DNA of 64,000 nucleotides from Caenorhabditis elegans (GCF_000002985.6 NC_003283.11:5270001-5334000); one strand, 5' to 3'. Positions 33,693 to 45,693 are shown, numbered from the stretch's first letter. Notes: generated from the letters alone by a model not told the origin. Numbers and translations: made by a program.

Positions 33693-36600
33693 ATGACTCG
33701 ATTAGGGTGTTGGCTAGCAGTAGCCTTTCTGGTGGCCCTCGCTGGACTCGCAGATGCTGGATCCAACTGTTCAGCAGCCGACGCCACTAGAAACTGCATC
33801 GATGGACTTGTTATACCTATTTGGTGAGGATTTAAACTAAAACAAAGCTTGAATCAAAATTTGAAATAAAAATGATTATTGTAAAGTCATGAAAATCGCG
33901 GATAGATGTACATGATTTTTTCGAAGAGATATTGAACATTCAAAAATGTTTTATTGGTAGGGTACGGGGTTTGAGATGCATATGTTGTTGGGAAGTTGTA
34001 GGGAAAAAACAAATCGAATATTTCTCTCTAGAAATTGGTATATTTTCGAATTGAATTAAACGAGTTAACTGTAGACTTATACTGAAGCAAAGCCAGATAG
34101 CTGAAAACTTTAAAACAATAATTTTCCAGTAAGTTAATTTATAAGTATTTAAAAGCATTTGACTATTTTTAAATTACCTCTAAAATTAGACAAAAACGTA
34201 TTCCAAAAATTGAAATACCGTACTTTTCATTGCACCGCAACTGTTCTACTTTGATGGCTTATTTCTTGGATTTCTTGAGTTTTCACAATAAAAATTTACA
34301 AATTACAATATAGAAAAACATTTTGCACGTTTTGCCAGTTGAACATTTTTTGATAAAACCGAATATAGCCGAGATAAGAGCTGTCCAAGTAGACAGTAAA
34401 ACACTATTCATAAAAACTTGCCAAAACTTTCATGATCTCTCAAAAATCATCCCTCTCTTAGACACATCTTCCCAGAGCACAAATGATGTGTAAATGAAAG
34501 TAAAGCGATGCAAAAATGAGAAACATCTGGAAATGAGCGCATAAATCAAGTGAGACTGATCGGTTTTCACCGGTCGAGACATTCAGAAGCTCGCGACGAA
34601 CGCGAAAATCAAGAACATGTGTGTGTAGTTGAGAATGGGAAATTGAAAACTCTTGGAGCAAAAAAAAAACAATACTTTTCAAATCAAATGACATAAATTT
34701 ACAGGAGACCATTCTTGGATCTGACGACCGGTGACCGAGTATTACGCGGAGTTCTCTACTTCTTCGTCATCGCCTACATGTTTTTGGGAATCTCAATTGT
34801 CGCCGACAGATTCATGAGCTCCATCGAAGTGATCACATCAATGGAACGAACGATTGTAGTCAAACGACCGGGACTCGACCCGATGGCAGTCCAAGTGCGC
34901 ATTTGGAACGATACTGTCTCCAATTTGACACTTATGGCTCTCGGATCGTCTGCTCCTGAAATTTTGCTTTCGATTATTGAGGTGAGTATATTTGAAGTCA
35001 GCTTAAAAATGAAAATCTATGTATCAAAGCAGACCTTTAAAAAATAAGCAATTTTGGTTAGGTTTCCATGGCAGACAGGCGCGGCTTCAGACCTGGTGCC
35101 TGCCTGATACCTACTGATATAAATTTTCCTAATTTCCTCATTTCAATCGATCTGATGAAAATCTAACAAGATTAAAAAAAAACAATTTGAAGTGTATTTA
35201 AGCAGAACGTACAAAACCGCTTTAAGGTTGCCTTAAGGCTAGGCAGGCAGGCGTTTTGGTGCCTACATGGAAGCCCTTTTTTTTTGCATTAAAAAAAAGT
35301 AAATTTTTCAATTTCGTCATCAATGTCCAGTGAGAGAAATGTGAAATTTAAAACTCGAGACTTTTAAATCTTTAATAAACAATTTAAAAAATTGCAAAAA
35401 AAAATTGCCGCCCAATTTAAATTCATTTCCTACAAAAAATAACCTATGTCCATCTTTTTAAAGGTTATCGCCAGAGGATTCGAAGCTGGAGACCTCGGAC
35501 CGAACACCATTGTCGGATCAGCCGCTTTCAACTTGTTCATGATCATCGCCATCTGCGTCGTCGTCATTCCAAAAGGAGAAATCCGTCGTCAGAAGCATTT
35601 GGATGTGTTCTGTGTCACAGCCACATGGTCCGTCTTTGCCTACGTGTGGCTCTACTTGATCCTCGCCTTCTTCTCACCAGGAGAGATCGAGATCTGGGAG
35701 GGTGCGCTCACTTTCATCTTCTTCCCACTTACCGTCTTCACAGCTTACATGGCTGATATCAAGCTTATCCAGAACAAGTTCTTGCCCCACAGATACCGTA
35801 GAGGTTCTCACGGACAGATGATCGCCACTGAGGCTGAAGAAATGAAAATGTTGGAGAACGGAACACAGGTAAAATTACTTTCCTTTCTTATTTTCTAATT
35901 TTGACTTATTTTCAGGGAGATCCAGCTCTTAAAGCTTTTGAAGAACATCGTCAAGAATTCATTGAGTTGATGAGGGAGATCAGAAAACAAAATCCACATA
36001 TTACCCCAACAGAGCTTCAGAAGCAAGCCGAATACGAGATGATCAGCAGGTATAACTGATAGTTCTTTAAAAAGTTAGAGAAAATCTATATATTTCAGAG
36101 GACCAAAGTCCCGCGCTTTCTACCGTGTTCAGGCTACACGTAGATTGATCGGAGGAGGAGATATTGTAAAGAAGAGAATTGACAAAGAGCACAATAAGGC
36201 TCTTGATGCTGTAAGTTTGATATGCATCAATGGTAATGTTCTCTTATCAAATGGCTGATAGTTACTGATATTGTAATACATTACATTTTAACTTCTTCTC
36301 ACTTCTAAATTTCCACAAAAAATACTTCTAAATATGTTTAGCATGAACATTTTTCACAAAAAAAGAGATCAGAGTTTACTTCTATCCTGGCAGTACTGAC
36401 AAGTATGGCGAAATGAATTCAAATCACAAACTAGTGAGAGAAATCAGATTCAAATCATAATGGTGTGGTGCATCGCAAGGACTAACCCTAACTCTTTGAA
36501 CACCTCGGCTAATTTCAGTTGGTACAGGCTCAAGAGAAGCAGTCGCGTGACAACACTTGCAAGATCTTCTTGGATCCAGCTCACTACACAGTTCTTGAGA

Positions 36601-39600
36601 GCGTCGGATCTTTCGATGTTGTCGTTGGAAGGTATGTACCATAACAATCTAGGTTTAATCTAGGATAACTCATACAAAAGAAAAGTGAATCTAACGTGAC
36701 AATTCCTATTTCAGAGATGGAGGACCAGACGGTCTCACTGTCATGGTTGACTACTTCACTGAGGATGGATCTGCAAATGCTGGAAGTGACTACATTCCAG
36801 TGAAGGGAACTTTGACATTCTACCCAGAAGATAAACATCAGAAGGTCACAATCGAAGTTGTCGATGATGATGTTTTCGAGGAGGACGAACACTTCTACCT
36901 TCGTCTGTGCAACCTTCGTGTCCGCACCAAGGATGGAATCATCATCGATCCAACAAGAATCGGAGGACTTCCAGTTGCTCAGCTCGAGATGCCAAACACC
37001 GCCACCATCATGATTCTCGATGACGATCACGCAGGAGTCTTCGGTTTCGAGCACGATCACTTCCAGGTTGTTGAGAACTGCGGACATTTGTCACTCCAAA
37101 TGAAGAGACACTCTGGTGCACGTGGAAAGGTCATCATTCCATTCAGGTACTGTTGCCGAGAATATTAAATTGAAAGGGGTGGAGGTAGTGGAAGGATTCC
37201 CGTTGCGAAGAGAGTAAGTGCGTCATTTGAGGACGGTGTTTACACGATGCTTGAGAAATTTTGCGAGAGCAGTAGAAATAGTTTATTTGATTAATGATTG
37301 GATGTGGAAGACGGGGAGGTAAAACGGAAAATGATGAGTACAGACTAATTGAACTATGACCTGAATACATGAGGGTTATGTTAGGTGCAGGGGATACAGG
37401 AAATGGGAAGGGAATTGTCATTTGATAAAAACATAGAAAAATAATTGTGAATTCTGAAAATAATTTTAGTTTCAGTTTAACGTTTTGAGTTCAAAAATGC
37501 CTCAAAGGCCTCAGAGTAAATGTGTCGTGTTATTTGAGCCGATGAGAAATGTGCTACACATCTCTGTTGCAGACAATTGAAATGTAATAAAACAGAGTCG
37601 AATTAAAAAATAAAATACAAAAAAAACTGGATATATAAAAATGTAAATAAAAATTTTCAGAACCGTCGAAGGAACTGCCTCGGCTGACAAGCACTTCGAG
37701 ATGAAGGAGGGAGAGATCGTTTTTGAAGACAACCAGACTGAGTACATCACCTACCAATATCGTTTTTCTTCAACTTTTTTTCCAGAGCTCTTGTTGAAAT
37801 TGGAATTGTCGATACTGAACAATACGAACGCTCCGACTACTTCTACATCGAGCTTTCCCCACCAATCTGGGCCAAGAAGATGAATGGTGAGTATTTTTGG
37901 AACTATTTTTTTAAGTGAAACAACAAAAACGCTTCTACATATACATATGTGCACATTGTTAATTTCACTACAACAACACAACAACAAAAACAATCAATTA
38001 ATCACCCACTTTTTATTCTATTTTATCACCTTATTCGTCTTATCAATGTTGTGTTTGTGATTGACTCTTTCTCTCTAGACTTGTCGCGCATCCAAGAGCG
38101 CTTCCAACGCCGTATGGAACGCAAGAGAGGATCGTCAGTTGCATCGGAATCCAAGGATTCGAACACTGAGAACGGTAGGTGATGTTGTATATTTATAGGG
38201 GGAAGTGTTGATCTCAAGCTTGCTTTTTTTACCACAAAAAAAAGTAAATTTGAGATCCAATCCCTCCCGATGGTCGTGGTACCAAACGCTTCTGTAATTA
38301 ACATGTCAATTCTCAATATTTTCATCCCTGGGCTACAATTTCAGATAGAAACTAGACATTTTTAAGTTCAATCAAAACCCCCAAATACCTATACCAAACC
38401 TATCCAACTTCTGACGCATCTTCCACCCTTCACCCCCTCTATCCCCCGGTTATCACCCTTTTATACTTATTCACAGCACTTGCTCCGGCCGAAAAATCGA
38501 CTCGAGCCGCCAGTGTCGACTTGCTTCAACCGTCATCGGATCCACGTAGATCATCACAAACCAACTCACCTCACCTCACCAGTCGATTCAGGAACCGTTT
38601 AGGATCATGGATCGCCGGAATGAAAGGCGGTAACGGTTTGTGAATGCATGGAGAAGATTTTGCATGAAAAAGTCTGTAATTCCGTTCCACATTCTAACAA
38701 AAATCTATCGATTTGTTTTTATGAGTTGATTGAGCATTTTGGCTCGGTTTTCCTTTTTCTAATTCGATTTTAAGAACGTGACTGATCGTGTTTTTTTCTA
38801 GGAGACGATGAGGTCACAACTTCATTGACACCATCTCAACTTGAAATCGCCGAGATGGGAAAACCAAGACTCGGAGAGTTCACCAAGTGCCAGATCACAA
38901 TCAGAGAATCCAAGGAATTCCAGGTAAGCCTTTCGGAGAGAAATCGAATTTCATAATTAAACATTTTCAGGGAATCGTCGACCGTATGATCAAGAATGCC
39001 AACACCCGTATCATGCTCGGAACTCACTCGTGGAGAGAGCAATTCATGGAGGCTCTTGTCGTATCCGCTGGAGATGATGATGATGATGAGGGAGAGGATG
39101 GTGAGGATGGAGAAGAGAAGGAGCCAGAAGAGCCAGGATGCATGGATTACGTTATGCACGTTCTTACTGTTCCATGGAAGCTCACTTTCGCTACCATCCC
39201 ACCAACTGACTACTTCGGAGGATGGGCTACATTCGTTGTCGCTATCTTCATGATTGGAGTCCTTACCGCTGTTGTAGGAGATCTTGCTTCTCAATTCGGA
39301 TGCTGGGTTGGACTTAAGGATGCTGTCACCGCTATCTCATTTGTCGCTTTGGGAACATCTGTGCCAGATACTTTCGCATCGAAGGTGTCGGCCGTTCAGG
39401 ACAAGTACGCTGATAATGCCGTCGGAAACGTCACCGGATCCAACGCTGTCAACGTTTTCTTGGGTATCGGAATCGCCTGGTCGATGGCCGCAATCTACCA
39501 TTGGAATCAGGGAACCAAGTTCTTGGTTGACCCAGGAAATCTTGGATTCTCCGTGCTCATTTTCTGCACAGAAGCTGTTTTGTGCATCATCGTCTTGGTG

Positions 39601-40469
39601 CTCAGAAGAAATAAGAAGGTCGGAGGAGAGTTGGGAGGACCGATTGCATTGAGGGTAAGATTTTTTTAAAACTTAGACCTGTAACATAGATTTGTCGAAA
39701 ATAATAGTAAAACTTATTATTTTGAAAGTTGATAAAATAAAAACTGTATTTTTTCTACCTAATGTTTCAATTCTGTTTTGATGATTTAAATGCAAACGTC
39801 GTAGCGCTTTAAACATGCATCCACTAAATTTTTGAAAAAATCCAAACTAAAAAAAATTCGGAGAAAATATTTGTGCTCTCTGAAATTAGTTTTCCTTTTG
39901 CTTGTAAAATTTGAAACTTTGTCCAATAGTCACTAACTGCCCCGGGTGAATGATCCCATCGGTACATGATTTTTGAGTCAGTTTTTAAGTAACATTTTGA
40001 TATGTTCAATTTAAAGTAAAGTTATTATATGTTTGCTTAACTTTTCAAAAAATAACTGGCACAATAATGAAAAAAGGTGTTCTTGTTAATGCCTCCTTTA
40101 TGCCAAAAAGCGGACTTCAACGTTTAACGGGCATATCTTATCTTGGATTATTTTTGAGATATCAATGTAAAATTAACTACAAAACGATTCAGAGAGAAAT
40201 TACAATTATTTTTTCAGTTGACAATTTTTGTAGAGCACAATCGATAACTGAGATATGAGTTGGCAAAGTTGATCGGAAATTCGTGTTTTAAAAATTATAG
40301 CAGTTCCAAACGAAAATCTAGATAGAATCAAATACACAGTTTAAAAATACTACAGTATTAAAATGCTTAACGTTTTCAGTGGATGACAGCAATGTTCTTC
40401 GCCTCGCTTTGGTTCATGTACCTTCTTCTCTCCGCATTGGAAGCCTACTGTATCATCCCTGGCTTCTAA
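33693..40469 (+). CDS. ncx-2: Na+/Ca2+ exchanger of the NCX family
   Basis: Fourteen exons join in phase to about 976 aa: 33693-33823, 34705-34981, 35464-35868, 35916-36049, 36099-36210, 36519-36631, 36715-37146, 37661-37741, 37786-37886, 38079-38174, 38477-38629, 38802-38923, 38971-39654 and 40380-40469. A cleavable signal (MTRLGCWLAVAFLVALAGLA) precedes the transmembrane core. The alpha-1 repeat has 'ALGSSAPEILLSIIE' and 'GPNTIVGSAAFNLF'. A long cytosolic loop carries two Calx-beta Ca2+-sensing domains (the first ends 'TIMILDDDHAGVFGFE'). The alpha-2 repeat has 'ALGTSVPDTFASKVSA' and 'NAVGNVTGSNAVNVFLGIGI'. The protein exchanges 3 Na+ for 1 Ca2+ at the plasma membrane. The exons of 96 and 153 bp are in phase and could be skipped. 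An acidic run (DDDDDEGEDGEDGEE) precedes alpha-2. I recall this locus as C10G8.5. Confidence 0.95.
34215..34400. repeat. Palindromic element copy in ncx-2 intron 1
   Basis: It starts CCGTACTTTTCATTGCACCG, followed by TTCTACTTTGATGGCTTAT, and ends with the inverse-type arm GCCGAGATAAGAGCTGTCCA. It belongs to the family at 28640-29045. Confidence 0.55.
35055..35278. repeat. GGCAGGC-family inverted-repeat element in ncx-2 intron 2
   Basis: The left end GGTTTCCATGGCAGACAGGC and the right end (inverse of GGCTTCCATGTAGGCACC) form terminal inverted repeats. Inside are TGCCTGCCTGATACCTACTG and CTTAAGGCTAGGCAGGCAGG. It is about 220 bp, non-coding, related to 31755-32095 and 25310-25376. Confidence 0.65.
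40095..40270. repeat. Palindromic element copy in last ncx-2 intron
   Basis: 'GCATATCTTATCTTGGATTA' and the inverse-type arm 'GATAACTGAGATATGAGTTG' flank an AT-rich centre with GACAATTTTTGTAGAG. It belongs to the family at 28640-29045. Confidence 0.5.
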
Positions 40470-40928
40470 ATCCGCGAGCAAACCAGCGTCTTCAATTTTT
40501 TCCGATCGCGAAGAAGAAGTGGCTGGCAAACTCGCAAAGCTCGATGCAAAATCTCTTCACCCCCTCATCCCGCCAATTCAATCATCATATCACCGCATTT
40601 ATCATTTGCCGGGCGTTTCTCTCAGTTTGCTCACACTCTGCGTGCAACTCTCATTAAACAAAAACAAACTTCCTTGCAAAACACTTTCCAAACTGTTTCG
40701 CTTATGTCTTCTTCCTCTTCCCTATCTCCTCTTCCTCAAAAACTACAAGAATCCCCATTTTCTAGTCCATTTTTCCCTTTAGTCTGTACCATAGCATATT
40801 TTACATTTAGGATACAATAATTTTGTTTTTTTTTCAAATTCAATAATAACTTTTACGAGTTGTCAACCCAAAACGATTCTCTGGAATTTCAGAATTAGCC
40901 AGGATTTCCGTGAGAATTGTTTTCATCA

Positions 40929-40945
40929 CCCCCCCCCCCCCCCCC
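40929..40945. repeat. Homopolymer C17 tract (G17 on the minus strand)
   Basis: Seventeen consecutive C residues are followed by A and CCCC. On the minus strand this is a long G run able to form G-quadruplex DNA. In C. elegans such tracts are known to depend on the DOG-1/FANCJ helicase for stable replication. Confidence 0.9.
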
Positions 40946-41917
40946 ACCCCAAAACACTGTTTCTTTTCTGGTCGACAAAGGTGCCTAAATCGTTTTTTCT
41001 TTTTCACTCTCCTCTTCCTTCTCCTATTTTTCTTGTTTTTCTCACTTTGTGATTATATTTTTTTTCCTGATTTTCTTCTGTTTTAATCTTCACTTTTTAT
41101 CCATTTGAAGTTATATCATAAGATTATCAATCTTCCTCGTTGCTTTTTGCATCAAATCTTTCATTTTCAGTTATTTTTCCCCTGCTCTTGAAATCTCTCT
41201 TCTCTCTTTATGTTTTCAGTTTCATTGATGAATCATTTCAAATTGTATGAAAATTGTACACATTAAAAAAAAAGTTATAAAAATTATTACAGGGAAAATT
41301 CAGGAGACAATTCAGGAAGAATCCAAAAAAAAATTCCAGCAACATTTTATTTTTAAAAAAATCGGAAAAATTTATTCAAAATTGAGCTGTTACCTAAATG
41401 AATGCAATACAGTTTTTTTTAAATTTATACGTGCGACTCTTATTAGAACCCAATTCCAATAGGGATTGAAAGTCTAATTTTTGATCAATTTTTTTGGAGT
41501 GATTGGCTCCAACTTAAAAAATTTTTTGTTTGGAAATTCAATTTTTTCAATAAATATTTTGGACAAAACATTCAGCTTATCAAAAAAACATAAAGGAAAT
41601 AATCTAGCAAAAAGCAAATATTAAAAAGGAACCATACCTTGAACAATATTATACATTAAAATTCCAGTTTAAGAAAATTTCTAAAACTGATTCGAGAATG
41701 ACTAGAGAATGCAATCTTCTTAAAAGTGTATTTCCAATTCAATTTGTGACCACTGTTCTTTTGGTCTGTATTTGATATTTTCTCAAAATAAAATCATGTA
41801 ACTTTGTCCCAAGTTTTGACAACAATTTCAATTTAAACAATCATCAATGGAAATAAGACAAAAATGAATAAAACATTTTATACAATGCACACAATCGAAC
41901 AATTGTCCCCGAGAAAA

Positions 41918-41925
41918 TATATAAA
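41918..41925 (+). promoter_or_regulatory. TATA box of the TIL-domain gene
   Basis: TATATAAA lies 65 bp upstream of the proposed ATG. It would place transcription start near 41948, supporting the ATG at 41983 over an in-frame upstream ATG at 41935. Confidence 0.5.
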
Positions 41926-41982
41926 TTGAAACCAATGCTGCCGATTTCAACAGTCCTATTTCATTCTGAAATTTTTGTTAAA

Positions 41983-42280
41983 ATGGTAAGCATTTTATAT
42001 CATATTAAAAATATAATATTAAAATCTTTTCTAGAAGTTCCTGATCATTCTCCTTGTCGCTATTGTCACCATAACAGCAGCTCAAGGAAGATACCAAAGA
42101 TGTCCATCAAATGAAGAATTCCGATCATGTGGAACGGCTTGTGAACCAACTTGCCAGAATCCTAATCCACAAGTTTGCACTCTTCAATGCATCTTGAACG
42201 TTTGTCAATGTTCCCAAGGATTTGTGAGAGGGCCAAATGGATGTGTTCCTCCTCAAGACTGTTTCGTTTACGGAAAATAA
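41983..42280 (+). CDS. Small secreted TIL-domain (trypsin inhibitor-like) protein
   Basis: Exon 1 contributes only the ATG (41983-41985, donor GTAAGC). Exon 2 (42035-42280) gives the rest, 82 aa in total. The signal peptide is MKFLIILLVAIVTITAA. Ten cysteines follow in the TIL pattern: 'RCPSNEEFRSCGTACEPTC', 'VCTLQCILNVCQCSQGFVRG' and 'GCVPPQDC'. This matches a single trypsin inhibitor-like cysteine-rich domain of normal length, a secreted serine-protease inhibitor fold in nematodes (Ascaris-type family). An upstream in-frame ATG would add 16-19 residues before the signal sequence, but the TATA box at 41918 argues against it. The neighbouring genes are also small secreted inhibitor-type proteins. 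Confidence 0.9.
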
Positions 42281-42886
42281 TTGTTTTGATAAAAATGAAG
42301 TGTATTAATTGCAATATTTAGTGTACTGTGCATACCTGCTAAAAATGAAAAAAAAACAGTGATCATCTGAGGACGAAATATCGTTTAATCAAAATGTTAT
42401 TTTCTTCATAATATAACTAAATCAAAGTCTTCAAAACGAATAGATGTCTAAGAGATGCAGACCGCAATTGTTTTTTTTTTTTGCAAAATTGCCAAATGGG
42501 CAAATGAAAGCTTGGCTTGCTGAACTTTTCGAAAAATGTTTTTATGATGTTAATTTGTGAAGCTGCAAACTCAATAGGGATTACATTTTAATTATTTTTT
42601 ATTTTTACAATAAACATTATGAACGTTTTCCGTTCGTGATGCTTAAAAGGAACAATGACATCATCTAATTAAATGATTCTTAAAGAATTTTACATTACGG
42701 TTCAGATACTATTCGGGCTGAGTAGATCAACACTAATCTCTCACTAATCATCAACACCATCTTCGCATTATCACATCTATGTCACGAATGTGAAATAAAC
42801 AACAAAGATTACAAAGTTAACGAAAAACGACGGATATTCATTAACACTGCCACACGTTCCGCTTTTCGTTATCTGTTTTTTCGTAA
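42281..42886. other. Short intergenic spacer
   Basis: About 600 bp of AT-rich sequence with the 3' flank of the TIL gene and the promoter of the next Kunitz gene. AATAAA-like words lie at 42610 and 42795. No further gene is seen. Confidence 0.5.
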
Positions 42887-44289
42887 ATGATGATTTATTT
42901 CTCTTTGATTTCTGTGATTTTTGCAATCTATCTTAACTCAGCTGAAGCAGGTAGGATTTTATAGAACTAATCGTATTTAAACAAATATTTTTAAGGGAAA
43001 GAGCATATTGCCGGAGCCTGCCATGACCCTTTCTTCCTAGGAGATACCCCTTGTGACAAACAGTGGTCAATAAGAGTAACCGCTAAGAGTTATTTAGAAG
43101 TTAACTTAAATTTTTCATTTCAGTACTACATGGACGTTCCCACCGAGACATGTCTCGCATTCAACTACACAGGCTGTGGCCACAATTGGAATAATTTTGC
43201 CACGTCACAAGCATGTTATGAAGAGTGTCTGCCTTGTGAGCTTGGTTTTGTGCGTATGCACATTAATTTTAAGTAGAATTTTCAGTGGATCATCACAAAT
43301 GTCCAGCGGCTAGCAAAATTCATAAAACAACCAAAGGGAAGACTGTCTGCAACGATGACTGTGATTGTGATGCGGGAAATTATTGTAATATTGGACAAGC
43401 TTATGGGCATTGTTGCGAGAAAGAGTTTAAAGGTAGGTGGAGGAGTTTTCCAAACGGAGAAATACATATTAATTTTCTAAAAAAAATAATTTTTAAAAAG
43501 TCCGTCTAGCTTTTTAAAAATGTTTTTGAAAGATGGAGAAGCGTAAACGGTTGAAATTCTTAAAGTCACTACTTTTCAAAAAAAAAATTGCAGAATGTTA
43601 TGACTCATATCAGAAGTGGCTTTCATCAATCCTAATTTTCAATGGGCCTATAATTCTAGATCGGCCAAAATGTCAAGTTCTCAAAAATTTTCAAAAATTT
43701 CTTTAAAAATTTTTTTCGAAATGTTCACATAATATTTACCAATTTTTGTTTATTTTCAGAACTATCTATTTTTTGAAATGCCGAATTGTCGAATAAATTT
43801 CAAAAAATTTTGCAAATCGACAGTTGTCGCCGAATAGTTTTTTTTTTTGAAAATTTGGTATTTTTCAAAGGATTGAGATAAAAGAATAACCCATTTTACT
43901 GTCCCCGCCTGGAGTACATGTGAAAAAATTTTCGGAACATTCAGATAAAAACAGTAAAACCACAACTCTGAATTCATTTTTAATTTTCTCGTTAAATAGT
44001 CACAGTAATAGTTATAGTATTGCCCAAATTTTAGGAAACTACTTCCCATTTTCTACCGATAAAACCTGAAATTTAGAAAAAAGAACTCGCTAAATTTAAA
44101 ACTATAGAACAAATTTCAGACAAAGTTGACAACGACTACAATCCCCCGTGCCCAATAGGACAGACAATTGTACGGGAGAAAATCCACGGAATCACCGTTC
44201 AACTTCTTGGAAAACGATGTCTTCATAATTTCTGTCCATTTGGAAGTACATGCTTTGATGGAAACTTTTTTGCGGCTTGTTGCAACTAA
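42887..44289 (+). CDS. Secreted Kunitz-domain plus cysteine-rich (lustrin-like) protein
   Basis: Five exons (42887-42950, 42996-43075, 43124-43235, 43286-43432, 44120-44289) join in phase to 190 aa. A signal peptide (MMIYFSLISVIFAIYLNSAE) precedes a Kunitz domain with all six canonical cysteines: 'ACHDPFFLGDTPC', 'RYYMDVPTETC', 'YTGCGHNWNNF' and 'ACYEEC'. A cysteine-rich module (HKCPAASKIHKT, CNDDCDCDAGNYC, HCCEK) follows, then a terminal module ending 'CPFGSTCFDGNFFAACCN' at the stop. The layout matches the minus-strand gene at 16407-17360 and the next gene, so the three are a family. Expected role: secreted protease inhibitor or matrix protein. Intron 4 (687 bp) is much longer than the others. 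Two ATGs start the frame; the first was chosen. Confidence 0.9.
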
Positions 44290-44403
44290 ATTTTCTATTC
44301 GGTTGGACAGTTCACAGCTTTTTTTGTTCAGAGAAATAAAATATTTAATGGTTTGCTTCTCACTCTTCCCCCGTTTGACGAAAAACTTTTTTATTCTTCT
44401 TTG

Positions 44404-45589
44404 ATGACGATTCCTCATATTTATCACCTTCTCCCTGGTTTTCTAATTCATGGCGGTTTGTTTCATTTTTTAATTTTTTTTGTGAAATTAATTTTTAGCG
44501 TTATCGCCACGATGCTCGAAGTCGATTTTTGATTCAAATTTAACAGCAAAATGTGAGAAGTCGTCTACAATTAAATTTCATTTTGATCAGTCAACTGGAT
44601 TATGCATGAATTTCCGATGGGACGGGTGTAAAGATCAGGAAAATAAATTTGATAGTCTTCAAGAATGTGCATCAACTTGTCTGAAAAGTAAATAGAAAAT
44701 TAATAGAAAATTAATTACAATTTTTTTTACTAAAATTTTATTCATGAAAACTCATCATTTTTGAGGTACAGACGTTTCAAAAGAAATATTTAGTATAAAA
44801 TAAACTCACGAGGTGTCGGCCTGTAATTTTATTAAATTTTGAATTTTTGAAAATTTTTTTAAAAGGCTGGTTTATATCACGCGCCTTTTTGCCACTTTTC
44901 TGTAATCAGTAAACAATCAGGGTGGGCGGAAAACTATTTTTACGGCAAACCGGCAAACCGGCAATTCGTCAAGTTGCCGGAACATCGACAAACCGGCAAT
45001 TTGGCAAATTGCCGGAAAATAAATTCGCCGAACGGCCCCGCGCTGATTGATTCTGCCGCTATGATTCATTCAAGCTATTGGAACTCCAATAACATGATGT
45101 AAAAAACTTTTTTAGGCAACTATAAAGGATGCCCATTTCATCGAAATCCGGCTATACCCCAGCAATGCGCAAGTCATGTAAGAATTTATAGTTTTTCTTA
45201 CGAATATAATTTTTTTAATTTCAGAAAGATTGTAATTGGAAAACAAGCAAAATCAATTCTCATTATTGTACTAGAAAAGGAATATGCTGTCAATCAAAAG
45301 ATTTAGGTAACAAGCGGAAAAGGGCATTCGAAAATTCTCATTTTTAGAAGAGCTGAGATCGGAGTTCAATGTAACATGCCCAGACGGTCGTCGGAAAGTT
45401 GAATATACTTATAAAAGCACAACGAGACTGTTAATTGGGAAGACGTGTTCTTCAAACATTTGCCCACTCAACGCCATGTGCCATCAAAAAAAGTATTTTT
45501 CATTTTGTTGTAAAAAAAAATATAATTTATTGATTAAAGATATTTTGTATTATGAATATCAAAAAATACTGTCTTTGGGAGAAAACTGA
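44404..45589 (+). CDS. Secreted Kunitz-domain plus cysteine-rich protein with C-terminal extension
   Basis: Five exons (44404-44455, 44499-44687, 45116-45177, 45225-45306, 45348-45589) join in phase to 208 aa. The start MTIPHIYHLLPGFLIHG is a rather weak signal peptide. The Kunitz domain keeps six cysteines ('RCSKSIFDSNLTAKC', 'FHFDQSTGLCMNF', 'WDGCKDQENKF', 'QECASTC'), but the first two are 12 residues apart rather than 10 as in its relatives. Two cysteine-rich modules follow (GCPFHRNPAIPQQC, YCTRKGICCQSK, then CPDGRRK...NICPLNAMCHQKKYFSFCC). Relatives stop one residue after the final Cys-Cys. Here the frame runs on about 28 residues (KKKYNLLIKDILYYEYQKIL and on), as if the stop had been lost. 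The start codon lies only 115 bp after the previous gene's stop. Confidence 0.8.
44935..45025. repeat. CCGGCAA-rich repeat in Kunitz gene intron
   Basis: Repeated GGCAAACCGGCAAACCGGCA, GTTGCCGGAACATCGACAAA and AATTTGGCAAATTGCCGG words form overlapping inverted and direct repeats. Similar GGCAAATTTGCCG words occur at 18110-18170. It lies in intron 2 of the third Kunitz gene. Confidence 0.6.
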
Positions 45590-45693
45590 AGTTTGGAAGA
45601 ACCGATGAGTTAGAGTACTTGAAATGGCAGGGAAGGTATGTCAAAAATATAGTTAAAAGTTATTCTAATGGTCTTGAGGGGGAAAAGCAGTCA

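Larger units (their letters stand above)
40470..41982. other. ncx-2 3' flank and intergenic region
   Basis: This holds the probable ncx-2 3' UTR (CT-rich, 40500-40800), a homopolymeric C17 tract (40929-40945), a long CT/T-rich stretch (40980-41220) and AT-rich filler. Nothing here resembles an exon. Confidence 0.6.

Noticed and set aside
43433..44119. Additional exon in the long intron of the second Kunitz gene
   Set aside because: An acceptor-like TTGCAG near 43594 is followed by no open frame with a suitable donor and phase.
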